From: Enoplolaimus lenunculus
Taxonomy: Eukaryota; Nematoda; Enoplea; Enoplida; Thoracostomopsidae
Direction: 5' to 3'
Assembly: GCA_030248215.1 (NCBI GenBank)
Contig: JASANG010000546.1
Span: 1-64,000, forward strand
Length of the DNA stretch: 64,000 nucleotides
The notes below the pieces were generated by a model, which searched no databases, was not told the origin of the DNA, and saw only the letters and a program-made list of their open reading frames with translations. A program made the translations under genes and the position numbers. Below, piece by piece: positions 11,047 to 20,855 of this stretch. The stretch's first letter is position 1, and each line of letters starts with the position of its first letter.

Positions 11047-11568
11047 CTACTTTTTCCTTAGTAGTCTGTTTAGTGGTTCTGCAATTGTAGCGTAATCTGG
11101 TATAAATTTTCGATAATAACTCGTCATGCTCAGAAACCGTTTTACTTCCGTAACATCTTTAGGTGCGGTAAAATTTGCAACTGATTTGACTTTGTCAGGA
11201 TCTACAGCCAATCCTGTTTTAGAAACAACATGACCAAGAAATTTGACTGAAGTTTTACAGAAATCACATTTCTCCATTTTTAGTTTAAGGTTATGTTTAG
11301 TGAGTCGGTCAAAAGTTTGAGCAATGTGATGTAAGTGTTCATCAAATGTTAGCGAAAAAATTAGAATATCATCAATGAAACACACGCAAAACTTCCAAAA
11401 ATGACCCCTTAAAAGACGTTCCATAAGTCTCTGGTATGTGGACGGTGCGTTGCACAACCCGAATGGCATAACATTCCATTCATATAGTCCACAGAAAGAG
11501 ATAAATGCAGTTTTTTCCTGATCTTCAGGCTGCATAGGTACTTGCCAGTAGCCGCTCATTAAATCCAA
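11047..11568 (-). CDS. Gypsy A reverse transcriptase palm (173 aa)
   Basis: Contains the RT blocks DLMSGYWQVPM, MPFGLCNAPSTYQRLM and the active-site FIDDILIFS, followed by LGHVVSKTGLAVDPDKV and the thumb. Two of the three catalytic aspartates are in the IDD motif and one in LDLMSGYWQ. It continues the preceding ORF, from which it is separated by a one-base slip in an A6 run (about 11,641). Confidence 0.9.
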   Translation of the reverse strand: MDLMSGYWQVPMQPEDQEKTAFISFCGLYEWNVMPFGLCNAPSTYQRLMERLLRGHFWKFCVCFIDDILIFSLTFDEHLHHIAQTFDRLTKHNLKLKMEKCDFCKTSVKFLGHVVSKTGLAVDPDKVKSVANFTAPKDVTEVKRFLSMTSYYRKFIPDYATIAEPLNRLLRKK

Positions 11569-11591
11569 GGACGTGAAAAACTTTGCTTTTC

Positions 11592-12758
11592 CTAAAATAT
11601 CAAATAGGTCGCTGCAATTCGGTAAAGGATACGTATCTTTTTTGTTATTTTATTTAGTGCGCGAAAGTCGATGCAAAATCTTGTTGATCCGTCTTTCTTT
11701 GGAACCAGTACAACCGGACTAGACCAAGGCGAGCTAGACGGTTGTATCACACCAGTCTCCAGCATTTTATTGACATGAGATTGAATAGTTTGCTTGTCTG
11801 CTTCAGAAGTTCTGTAGGGTCTGCTTTTAACCGGTCCTTTCCCCTCTGTATTGATGGTGTGATGTACCAAGTTTGTAAGTCCTAGGTCATGGTTAGATTC
11901 AGCAAAGGTTGATTTATATGCCTGAAGTAACTGTTTTAATTTTTCTTTTTGATCAACTGTAAGCTCCACGCTAAATTTATAAGCTGTAAGTTGTTGTTCA
12001 ATACCATTTGGTTCACCTTCATCTGCTGACGTGTGACGACACGGGTTCGCATTACCCCGTATTATAGGTGCAATGGTATACCATCTGATCCCATTACCAC
12101 GTGCAAGGGTTGCCGTACCAATTTGAGTTCCCTTATATAAAAATAAGCTATCTGATCCTGAATTTTGCAGAACGCAACTAACGTTTCCACGGTGTGCCTC
12201 GGTAAGTACGGCATACCCCGTTAATTTTCGTTTAGTCAGTCGTTGTGTTTGAGGTTCGATAAGGTATGTACCACAAACATTTGCATTTAAAGTACAGTTA
12301 GGTATGTATGTGTCAGTTAACGCTGGGATCATTATGTTCTCGGTCAGTCTAACTGCATAAGTTTTATTCTGAGCGGTGTCTATAAAATAAATTTGTTCAT
12401 TGCCAAAAGCTAAAAGTTTGCGATCATAATCTAATATGATGCATCCAGGACGACGCTGAAAATCAATTCCAAGAATACAGTCATATGGACATGATTCTAC
12501 GTCTACTACCGTGAATACATCAGTAATGGGTGTTTTCCCAAGGAATATTTTTAGGATTGCTGTTCCTTTGAATTTTAATGACTCTCCCGTCAGATATTTT
12601 GCAGGAATGGTAGGTAAATGAGCTTCAGGAAGCCCATGTGATTTAAATAAGGGTTCCGAAATTAACGTGTGACTTGACCCCGTATCGAACAAACATGTTA
12701 TTTTCCTCTCAGCCACTTCAGCTGGAATTATGAAATATTTTGCCAACTGTATTACCAT
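11592..12758 (-). CDS. Gypsy A protease and RT fingers (388 aa)
   Basis: The aspartic protease motif CLFDTGSSHTLI lies near residue 25 and the ILGIDF motif near residue 93. RT starts after about residue 280, with PYRTSEADK, SPWSSPVVLVPKKDGSTRF and CIDFRALNKI. The frame then reads out into a short unrelated tail because of a one-base change in the A6 run. The start overlaps the upstream gag-env ORF by about 40 bases in a different frame, so expression would need a frameshift or re-initiation. Confidence 0.9.
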   Translation of the reverse strand: MVIQLAKYFIIPAEVAERKITCLFDTGSSHTLISEPLFKSHGLPEAHLPTIPAKYLTGESLKFKGTAILKIFLGKTPITDVFTVVDVESCPYDCILGIDFQRRPGCIILDYDRKLLAFGNEQIYFIDTAQNKTYAVRLTENIMIPALTDTYIPNCTLNANVCGTYLIEPQTQRLTKRKLTGYAVLTEAHRGNVSCVLQNSGSDSLFLYKGTQIGTATLARGNGIRWYTIAPIIRGNANPCRHTSADEGEPNGIEQQLTAYKFSVELTVDQKEKLKQLLQAYKSTFAESNHDLGLTNLVHHTINTEGKGPVKSRPYRTSEADKQTIQSHVNKMLETGVIQPSSSPWSSPVVLVPKKDGSTRFCIDFRALNKITKKIRILYRIAATYLIF

Positions 12759-14340
12759 AACTTTTAACCACCGTAGCTATACCGTCGCCGGTTCCTTTTA
12801 TCACGTTGTAGACAACTGATGGATCGTAAGACATTCCTGCTGTGTAATTAACAAGTCTGTCTAATTGTATTTGTGTGTCGCGGTATCGTTGTCTTTCATT
12901 TAAGAGTTGGTACATATAAGGTAGGTAGTTTGAAGTATGTCTCAGAGGAATTGAGCTGGCATTAAACGAAAAGAATTTAAATTTTGAGGTCCAGATTAGA
13001 TTCAGCGGTACGTCGGATACATGAATTTCCTGTCCTATAGAATGCCAACGATTTTGAAGTTGGTAATAAGTATGCAGTGGTGTATTGCAAGGTATAATTT
13101 TTGATTCAGTCACTAGATCTTTAGTACCTGGCAAAACAAAAAGTGTTTTGAGATTTGTTTCAACAGGTATATACTCATAACAGGTTCCATTTAAATTGTG
13201 GTCCCAATAAAAATATGTAACTTCGATTGGTATACAGTCCCATACGACAAGTGCTTCATCAGCTGTAACTGCATGTATGTTGTCCCGCTGAAGTAAAACT
13301 CGAGCTCCCAATGTGGCATCTAGTGTTATTAATTGTTTTATTATATTTAATTGTCGTTTCCTATTAGCACATAACTCTTGCCATACCCGTGCAAAACTTT
13401 CAATTTGCATTCTATTAATTTGGTATTGTAAATAATTTAATTTAGTATTGATAGGATCGATGGCGTTAGTTTGTTCACTTGTGTTTGGTGCAAAATTTTG
13501 GACCGTTTGTAGTGAGTGTTGTTTCCCCAAAGATTTAAGTTGCATATCATTGACGGAATGAAATTCGACTGCAACTCCTTCAAGTGTCTCATACAGTATG
13601 CCCTTTGTGCATCGGCTATGTTTAGTGATAATATTTGTTAGTGTAAATGCTCCTTGAACTTCATCGACAATAATATGCTGGTTACTAATTTTTCCGGTGT
13701 ATGTACCATGCTCTTGTAAGTGACATAAAGGTCCTGGTGGAAAATGTTTGATCCAGACGTAGGTTGCTGTACGTGTTTGACAATAGTCATTGGAGGTTGT
13801 GCAGGCGCTAAGATCCCCTAGACTACTAACTAGAACCACACCATTAAATGTCGCGGCTTGGCCAACCTCTAGGAGAAAGTTCTCAATTGACTGGCAGAAA
13901 CTATAGCAGCACCATTTGTATTTCACATTTAAAGTTTGCAATGTAGACCAGGTAGTTGGAGTTGTCTGTATGAGCGTTGTATTTCTATAGACCTTGTTAG
14001 TGCGTGCTATTTTGCAAGTGATAATATCAGCTGGTTTTCCATAAGTGTTATCTGAAACGATTCCTTTTGAACCGAAGAACCCAGTGTTAGTGCAAATAGT
14101 TCTTTGTATAATAGAACATTTCCATGTGGTCCTTATTACGGGTTCGGTTCGAGGTGTAAAAAGTTTAATACCTATATCCTGTACTTTTGCCACATGAGGA
14201 TTAACGCAGGTGAGCGTCTGTGGGATTGCTATGGCGTGACCTCCATTGCTACCTTGACAAAAGTTATATGTACCGCAGTGACCGCAATGCAAACAGTAGT
14301 ATATAAGTACAAAAGCAATGATGAGTATAAACCTAAATTT
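12718..14340 (-). CDS. Gypsy A envelope-like domain (in frame with gag)
   Basis: This is the C-terminal 540 residues of a 764-codon frame. A hydrophobic segment (FRFILIIAFVLIYYC, about 14,338-14,283) looks like an internal signal peptide. It is followed by a cysteine-rich ectodomain and the pattern YTGKI..VDEVQGAFTLTN..C. That order resembles class III glycoproteins of chuvirus type that have been captured by invertebrate LTR elements. The end is a long amphipathic and glycine-rich stretch, but the frame stops before any convincing C-terminal membrane anchor. Placing an envelope between nucleocapsid and protease is unusual. The family call is moderate; the position is seen directly. Confidence 0.6.
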   Translation of the reverse strand, partial: KFRFILIIAFVLIYYCLHCGHCGTYNFCQGSNGGHAIAIPQTLTCVNPHVAKVQDIGIKLFTPRTEPVIRTTWKCSIIQRTICTNTGFFGSKGIVSDNTYGKPADIITCKIARTNKVYRNTTLIQTTPTTWSTLQTLNVKYKWCCYSFCQSIENFLLEVGQAATFNGVVLVSSLGDLSACTTSNDYCQTRTATYVWIKHFPPGPLCHLQEHGTYTGKISNQHIIVDEVQGAFTLTNIITKHSRCTKGILYETLEGVAVEFHSVNDMQLKSLGKQHSLQTVQNFAPNTSEQTNAIDPINTKLNYLQYQINRMQIESFARVWQELCANRKRQLNIIKQLITLDATLGARVLLQRDNIHAVTADEALVVWDCIPIEVTYFYWDHNLNGTCYEYIPVETNLKTLFVLPGTKDLVTESKIIPCNTPLHTYYQLQNRWHSIGQEIHVSDVPLNLIWTSKFKFFSFNASSIPLRHTSNYLPYMYQLLNERQRYRDTQIQLDRLVNYTAGMSYDPSVVYNVIKGTGDGIATVVKSYGNTVGKIFHNSS

Positions 14341-15589
14341 TGTGGTAGGTTGGTATGAATTAATAATTTTTTGTTGAGGTTTAGTGTGTCGTCTCACATT
14401 TGCTAAAAAGGATGGCGGTCCAGCTTCACTTAACCGTTGCAAGTGATCCCACAAAGCGTAATTCTCTGCCTGTAAATTCTCCAAGTTTGTAGTATCAATA
14501 TTGTTAACATAGTTTCGATCTCGGTTATTGCTGCTATGCTGAGCTCCGCGTGCTGGAGATGGACTAGCACGTCTAGGTGTGCTTAGGGTAGGTCCTCGCT
14601 GCTCATTCCGACCAGTATAGTATGGTGATTGTCCTCTAAATGTTCGTCCCGGACTTCTACTGGGTCTGTCTGGCGTTGCTGACCGGTAACTAGATGTGTA
14701 TGGTTTTCGAGTACAAGTATAGCTGTGGTGTGCACCATTACAGTGTTCACAGCGTATGTTGCCCGAAGTGGTGGAGCGTCCAAGGTAACCCGGTGAACTA
14801 AATCGGCTCGGATCTGGTCTACGATTATTTTGTACCCGAAAGAATCCATCTAATCTTCTGTGCAATCGTTCTATTTCAAGACTTAAATTTTTATATTTAT
14901 CTTCTGGGTCGATAGCGGCTACTGCACCTTCTTCCACAAATGAAACACGTCGGTCCGTTTTATTTGTAAGTTGGTGTATCATAGCCTGTTGAGTTTCAAT
15001 TAAACCCTTCAAGGCTGCTTTAATTGCCGAAGTTTCCGAATTATGTGTCAGAGCGTTAGTATTTGTTTCATTTGCTGTATTAGTTTCTAAAAGTCTGTGC
15101 TGTGCTTCCTATTTTTCAGCTAGTTTGATTGCATCCTCTAGTGATTTAGGTTCCTTAGATAAAACAAATTTTTTCATTCTACGGTCACGAAGGCCTTCAA
15201 TGAAAAAGTCGCAAGCGAATGCATCTCGTGTAAGTTCATCTATATTAGGCCATGCGCCACGTGCGAGTACTTTAATAGCTTGCCCATAGTCACCTACGCC
15301 TTCTGTAACTAATTGTTTGCGACGAACTAGTTCATTTCTTTTAAATTTTTCTCCCTCTGGTGCTTGCAGTAACTCTACAAGTTTAGCCGTTAATGCTGAG
15401 TAACTGCGCTTAGTGGCATCAGGTAGTCCACGATAACATTCAAGTGCAGTGCCTCTTAAATATGCTGGTAGTACTTTGGTTTTCCGAGCTTCATTCCAGT
15501 TATTGGCGTTGGCTACAAGTTCAAAAAGTTCGAACCACTGTTTAAAATCTTCCCCAATTTTTCCATGATGTAGTGCAAGGTCGGTATTT
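14341..15589 (-). CDS. Gypsy A gag: capsid and nucleocapsid, in-frame UAG
   Basis: The frame with ..IGEDFKQWFELFEL (about 15,560) to DAIKLAEK (about 15,112) reads as a Gypsy capsid (YLRGTALECYRGL, then ELVRRKQLVTEGVG, then FACDFFIEGLRDRRMKKFV). An in-frame TAG (15,111-15,109) interrupts it and the same frame resumes through a zinc knuckle of the CX2CX3HX4C type (CEHCNGAHHSYTC, about 14,757-14,719) and an Arg/Ser/Pro-rich region. It then runs without a stop into the envelope-like part. The TAG may be a C-to-T mutation or a readthrough site. Confidence 0.75.
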
Positions 15590-15787
15590 CTATGTTACAG
15601 ATGTGCTAGAAGTGGTGTCTAAATCAGTAATTTGTTCTTGTAGTACTGCAACACTTTTATTTGTTTCCGTTTGATTACGTAAAAGGTGTGAAATTTCTTG
15701 ATTTTGTCTTTCCAGGGCTCGCAAAATGCTATCTGTGCGCTCCTTCCCCGTGAAAGAAGCAGAGGGTGCAGGGTCCTCCTTAGACAT
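15590..15787 (-). CDS. Gypsy A gag N-terminus (65 aa)
   Basis: ATG start, Ser/Pro-rich first 15 residues, then a coiled-coil heptad stretch (ILRALERQNQEISHLLRNQT). It is offset by one base from the capsid frame that follows immediately, so one frameshift separates them. Position after the primer site and leader fits the gag start. Confidence 0.65.
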   Translation of the reverse strand: MSKEDPAPSASFTGKERTDSILRALERQNQEISHLLRNQTETNKSVAVLQEQITDLDTTSSTSVT

Positions 15788-16119
15788 TGAGTCCGGTTTA
15801 GACCAGGGCGCTTAGAATTATTCGAAAATATGGGATGTACCAGCGGGTACGGAATGGTAAAGCAAAAATTGGGAGCGAAGTGTGCTCCGGAGATAAATGA
15901 GGTACGTTCGAAGGCTTCTGGGGGCGCCCAGAAGAGCTTCTGGAACTAAACGGACTTGGTTATGAAGGACGTGCTAAGGTGTGATGTTGCCTACTTAAAG
16001 TATCTCGTTTCATTTATTGTGAGTTAGTTAGAATGGTTAAATTAAGCCTAATTAATTTTAGTACGTGTGCTTAATTTTACAGTGTAAATTTGTCGGTTGA
16101 GGTTGTTCTGTTAACGTGC

Positions 16120-16196
16120 CTGTTACGGGGAACCTGTATTTCTATCTACTGATTGGGGTTCTGTTACGGGGAACCGGTATCTCTATCTACTGATTG
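16120..16196 (-). repeat. 41-bp tandem duplication in Gypsy A leader
   Basis: CTGTTACGGGGAACC..TATCTACTGATTG occurs twice with a period of 41 bp, between the primer site and gag. Confidence 0.8.
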
Positions 16197-16212
16197 CACC
16201 CGGTTTGAATTT

Positions 16213-16234
16213 TCGATCCCCAGTACGACCTCCA
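16213..16234 (-). promoter_or_regulatory. Gypsy A tRNA primer binding site
   Basis: On the minus strand, four bases after the 5' LTR, TGGAGGTCGTACTGGGGATC is complementary to a tRNA 3' end: CCA, a discriminator U, a seven-base acceptor strand, a T-stem strand and TTCGATC of the T loop. I cannot name the tRNA with confidence; a U discriminator would be compatible with Cys or Thr types. Confidence 0.75.
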
Positions 16235-16238
16235 AAAA

Positions 16239-16633
16239 TGTAACGGTGTCTGCGGCTTTCTCAGGTAACAACCAAAACTTACTCGATTGGTTAACCAAAC
16301 CAGGATAACGCTTCCAATCGAGAGAATGTTGAACTCCGGCACAATAGTAATAATAATCCAAACCAAAATGTCTTTGAAGCGATCCTAAATACTGCCTGAT
16401 TATACAAAACGATATATTTCAATGATATCTCTCCCAAACCTATTCGCCGGTTAGATATTTTTTCACACAACTATGAATCAAAGCTTAAATCACGGCGATA
16501 TAACATTTTTACTTCTCGGTTGAGAAAGCGTTCGCATTCAAAACGTTTTTAAAACTTCAACTTCCCATACAAATCTCAAATGTACCACTCTAAAATGTAC
16601 AAATCTAAAATGTGAATCATGCCGAATGTCACA
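16239..16633 (-). repeat. Gypsy A 5' LTR
   Basis: 395 bp, the partner of 7,990-8,384. The end TGTAACGG (+ strand) and GAATGTCACA define TG..CA termini. A CACC duplication follows at 16,634. Confidence 0.95.
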
Positions 16634-16637
16634 CACC

Positions 16638-18995
16638 CGCGTCTAGCTTCTAGGATCTCGTCCTCTCACATGAGCAGTGCCCCCGCCCAACATCCCCTTT
16701 TTTTACTTAACGACTCAGCACTGATACACAGGTTTTTTCTTTTCCTTTTTGTCTCTCTCTCTAAGTATGCTTTAATTAGCAGTCTCCTGTCTAGGGTACA
16801 TAGATAACAACTAGGGTGACCACTGACGGAACCTAGGGGCCAAGCAACGATGACTATGTCCTAGGCAGAGAGCGCCTTTTCACTGTTTGTTTATTCTTTT
16901 ACTACTTCGAAACGTCATGCCACCACCCCCTCTTCCGACGGCGAACGACCCCCGTACGCCCCTACACTAACAGGGTCATTAAAGCACTATAAAATCACCA
17001 CGTTTATCAGTTAGTGCAATTTCTTACTGCGCGATATCTTACTAGACAACTGTCGATTCCAGCAATATGGGGTACCGGTGGAACGAATCCCTTAGGCAAG
17101 CTGTGCCTGGGTAGTCTACTCTCCACGACTTTCCTGACGCGCTCAATGATATATATTATTTTGGGGTCTCGTCCAGGGCTCGACTCCCCCGTACACCACG
17201 ACACCCATAGCAGTCCAACCCCTATGCTGATTTAGCCTCTTTCAAATTCAGCGTGCGCTTTTAAAATCTCTGCCTCCCAGCAATAATCCCCCTCTCTATT
17301 CACTGCGCTTATCTATTGTTTAACCACCAGTCGGATGTGCAATGGTAACAGTGCAATACAGCGATTATCTAGTCAGAGTCCGGTGCAAATAATAAGGACG
17401 GTGAAAGTTATCTTTAAAATTTCTAGTCAAACTGATCGTGATCGCAAGGCTAGTCGCGGACAAGAGCATAAGGTTCTAGTCAGCTATCTGGGGTGAGATA
17501 AGCGAGGGCTATTGCTAGGGAGGTCCATCCTGGCCACAAAGCGGAACAGCAACAATAGCATCACAATTAAAATAGGAAGAATAATACAACTTTGAAGCAA
17601 CATGCTACACATTAACGGATGTAATCATACGAGGAATTGCATGAAAATGCTATATGCTAAAAGATACCAAAAACATACCAAAATGCAATGATTACGTACT
17701 GGAAGATACCAAAAAAACATACCACAATGCATAGAGTAACAACGACGGGATCATAAACAAAGCACAAATGATTACAGTTGATCCGCCGTGAACACAACTA
17801 GCACAGGTCGACAGGAGAACCTTACATCCGAACCCTATAGCTCCTATTTGTTTAGTTAGAACATGTTGCCTCAATACCGTTCTAGCCTGAAACCTTAAGG
17901 TGAAACAATCGGGGTGCCGAAAGTAATTCAGTAACCTAAAATTTTCATTCTACTCCCTATGGTATAAGATCTGTACCTGTGCGAGAAGGTAATGCAAAAA
18001 AGTGAAGCCTGACACAAAGGATAACACGACATTACTGCGAAAAACAAAACATTACAAGATAATGCCAACCCAAACATGCGAGACCATTAAAAAGGGAAAC
18101 CGAACACAATATTAGCGCGCAAAAGTCCAAAGCATACACCAAACGACGCTTATTCCGGCAGACAAAATCAATCAAGGTCCAAACTTCATGTGATTGATTG
18201 TCCCGTTGATAATTTATCGCAGTGAACCAAAATCTACCTAAATTCCGTGCCAAAGTTGCATTCTGGCTAATGATAAAAGGGTGTGTCCCTGACACCTCAT
18301 AGAATTTAATTTTGACCTTTTTGTGTCAATCCTTATTTCTACAAGTTTCCCAGCGTTGAGTCCCGCAGATAGCCACATGAGGCGCAAGCAAAATAACAAG
18401 GCATTAATCAAAATCATTACATTGGTCAGAGATTAACAAAGCATTCAAGGAATTCAAACAATACATTGGTCAAATATGACAAAGCATTCAACAAACTAAA
18501 ATCGATATGAAAAACAAAGGCAGTAATTGCAAAAGGCAAGTCAATGGTCGTGACCACCAGTATAAAAACGATTATACATGTTCCGCCAGTATATAGAGAA
18601 TTTCTAACCACGAGGCACTATTGCTCACTGCTCGGTTTGTTTGAAAGGTTGTGCGTAGAATGTCGAAGTTACAGCAACTGTAGCGGCCAAACAATTTCCT
18701 TGTTATCACGATTGAGCAGACACTATGAGTGACATACACACATGCATATAGGACCTGACTATGGGTATTCGCTCATCTCTCAACCGCACCTTATACCGAA
18801 GCGTAGCATGGCGATGGCCTAATCCCAAAGTATCATGTGCCTATGCGACTGCACCCACAATCCGGCCTCATGCGCTATAAACATAGGTTACAACGGACCA
18901 TTGACTACGATTGCAGCAGACACCATGATCCGTTCAGAAAGTAAGCTCTAGACTAGTCCGACTTAGATTACCTAGATTTCTAAAATCTTTCTTTT
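16638..18995. other. Non-coding sequence of the large unit
   Basis: No supported gene. It contains imperfect local repeats (AGATACCAAAAA..CATACCA at about 17,663 and 17,704; ACATTGGTCA..AACAAAGCATTCAA at about 18,420 and 18,462) and the first copy of a motif found downstream of the NADAR genes (18,283-18,342). Confidence 0.4.
18283..18342 (-). repeat. NADAR-downstream motif, copy 1
   Basis: Reads GTCCCTGACACCTCATAGAA then TTTAATTTTGA..TTTGTGTCAATCCTTAT on the plus strand. Related to 18,997-19,082, 29,777-29,850 and 30,470-30,560. Confidence 0.6.
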
Positions 18996-18996
18996 T

Positions 18997-19082
18997 AAAC
19001 CTTCTCTTAGGTTTTTAATTTAGGCAATTTGAGCTAATCCTTATCTTTTGAATGTTTAGCTTGGTGTCTGTGCTGCAACGTT
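18997..19082 (-). repeat. NADAR-downstream motif, copy 2
   Basis: AACCTTCTCTTAGGTTTTTA, then GGCAATTTGAGCTAATCCTTATC and GTCTGTGCTGCAACG, matching 30,470-30,560 in order. It overlaps the last codons of the SGNH-like frame, so it may mark the gene end and 3' UTR. Confidence 0.6.
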
Positions 19083-20646
19083 GGGTTCTGACGCTGATAC
19101 CATTGTTCAAGACCAAATGCCTAAATGGTTTGGTAGGGCGCAGCATGATATCACAAGATTTTGGGGTCATAAAGGGTTCTCCAGAAATTTTATAGGGTTC
19201 CCACGCCCCAAATTTGGTAAGCGCGTCCGGTAAGCGGATGACATTGAACCGGCGCAATGCTGTAGCCTGCCTGTTGATTTCACTGTTGTACAGTTCTATG
19301 ATAGCCTGCCGGGTGTCCGACTCGTGGGTACATGGGCCACACTCAAGAAGATGAAACTTGATTGACGGGTTGTGAGTTCTAAGTTCATCAACAATCACTC
19401 TCGCTTACAATGAAGCCGTCAAAGGTCGACCCCGAATGAATTGAGGGGGTGTGTTGTCCGGCGCATTTGCAGGAGCCATGGGGCGAAAATACGGGAACTT
19501 GTCGAGCTGCCCTCGCGAATTACGACAGATCTTCTTCCATGCTTAGTGATAACACCGGCGATATTCATGGTCAAAGTTCTGCATAGTGGCGAGGTCCCCC
19601 CGATCCAACTGCATATGCCTGAAAATTGCAAAGTCCTCATGTTCGCTGTCAGGTATCCGTTCATGGACACGATAAAGGAAGTGCTCCGTTACTGAAGCCT
19701 TTTCCCGATCAAAGATGGACGAGTACCCGGCGGCGATGATGACATGTTGATGTTGATGATCTATGGTGACGTTGGCCAACCGATGAATGTCCCTAAGGTT
19801 TGCTCCTGGCCACGACAGAATGGTATAATTCTTCGAGTGGTCTTTGTTGGTTAGGGCCACCGTGGAGGCATCCCCCAATACCAAAACCCGATTGCCTCCA
19901 AGGGTAGCTGTTTGTAGCTCGGCTCGAATGTTCATAAGTATCCGTCCCATGATGTTGGAAACCCGTGGAGACAGCTGATGGTCGGGATTTTCCGCAGCAG
20001 TTGGATGCATGGCCACACCCCAATATCCGTCATGTGCGTTCGCCTCGACCAGAACAAATCTCTGGGTGCTCAACAAGAGTTTGCGTAGCTCCGGGTTGGT
20101 GAACTTAGCCTATAGGAGTGGAGCCATAATATGGGGTTTGAAATGCTGAAGGGCGTGAAGTTCTTCCTTCCGAAAGTTCTTTTTGGCTTCTGATCCCAAG
20201 CGTTTGGCCTCAAACGGTGTTGCTGCATTAAGTACCTTGAGTGCCTCGTCCACCCGGTCGAAAATGTATAGGCAGTTTGCCTGGTACGCGTGTTCCACGG
20301 ATTTAGCCGGTCCTAACGGAGTGCGAATCACATCATCCAGAACGGCCATGTTCGACAAGAAGGCGGTGTTTCGGCAGTGCGATGAAAATGCGACACGTTT
20401 GACACCCTCAGGCGGGACGAACGGCGCCACCTGAACATTGGGTAGTGGTTGCCCTATCTGTTGAAAACCCCCAGCAGTCAGTTGCTGTCGTTCGCCATCA
20501 CTGAGGTGATCATACACGACTGTACCCATGGCAGGTCGATACAAAAGAGCCGTTGAGGCTTCTCGTGCGACAGGCGAAGGCGGGCAAATGGGAATCAATG
20601 GTTTGCGGTAATATGGAGTGAACCGTTCGGATTGTTTGCGAGACAT
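19015..20646 (-). CDS. NADAR plus SGNH-like fusion protein, canonical NADAR residues, three in-frame stops
   Basis: Starts at an ATG (20,646). Residues 90-178 carry NADAR hallmarks: FLSNM, SVEHAYQAN and FEAKRLGSEAKK. An in-frame TAG (20,112-20,110) follows APLL, and the same frame continues with AKFTNPELRKLLL, LVEANAHDGYWGV and NIMGRILMNIRAEL, completing the domain with the catalytic-type E, D and W present. An SGNH-like domain follows: VLVLGDAS, WPGANLRDI, VIIAAGYSSIF. After two TAA codons (at 19,543 and about 19,402) the frame resumes with a C-terminal part (IVDELRTHNPSIKFHLLECG). The stops may reflect decay, readthrough or, for the TAA pair, an unrecognised intron. NADAR proteins of known function are N-glycosidases acting on ADP-ribose-linked or riboflavin-pathway substrates. 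What this one does is unknown. Confidence 0.65.
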
Positions 20647-20855
20647 GGTCTATGAATACACGAAGCATGAATGATACAAATGAATTACATGCAAAAACAG
20701 ATGCAATGTCAAGAAGACAAGCGAACTGAAATCAACAGGCATAAAAATTCTAATTTCCGTCATACTGATAGCAAATCTTCGATTCCGGCAACATTTTAGC
20801 CGGAATTAGATTCCGAAAACGATGTCCATTTATCAGCATCATATAGGGAGAAATT

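Larger units (their letters stand above)
7990..16633 (-). mobile_element. Gypsy-type LTR retroelement A, envelope between gag and pol
   Basis: Two 395-bp LTRs (7,990-8,384 and 16,239-16,633) with TG..CA-type ends are flanked by a CACC 4-bp target duplication (7,986-7,989 and 16,634-16,637). On the minus strand the order is LTR, primer site, gag, envelope-like domain, protease, RT, RNase H, integrase remnant, a 298-aa accessory ORF, polypurine tract, LTR. The LTRs differ at only a handful of positions, so insertion is younger than the surrounding TIRs. Coding is damaged by several single-base frameshifts and loss of the integrase core. The insertion interrupts the large TIR unit. Confidence 0.9.

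Noticed and set aside
15590..15787. BEL/Pao assignment of element A because of the CX2CX3HX4C knuckle
   Set aside because: RT and integrase motifs (FIDDILIFS, GHLGYKKT, NTTPFNPKCD) are of Ty3/Gypsy type and the TSD is 4 bp.
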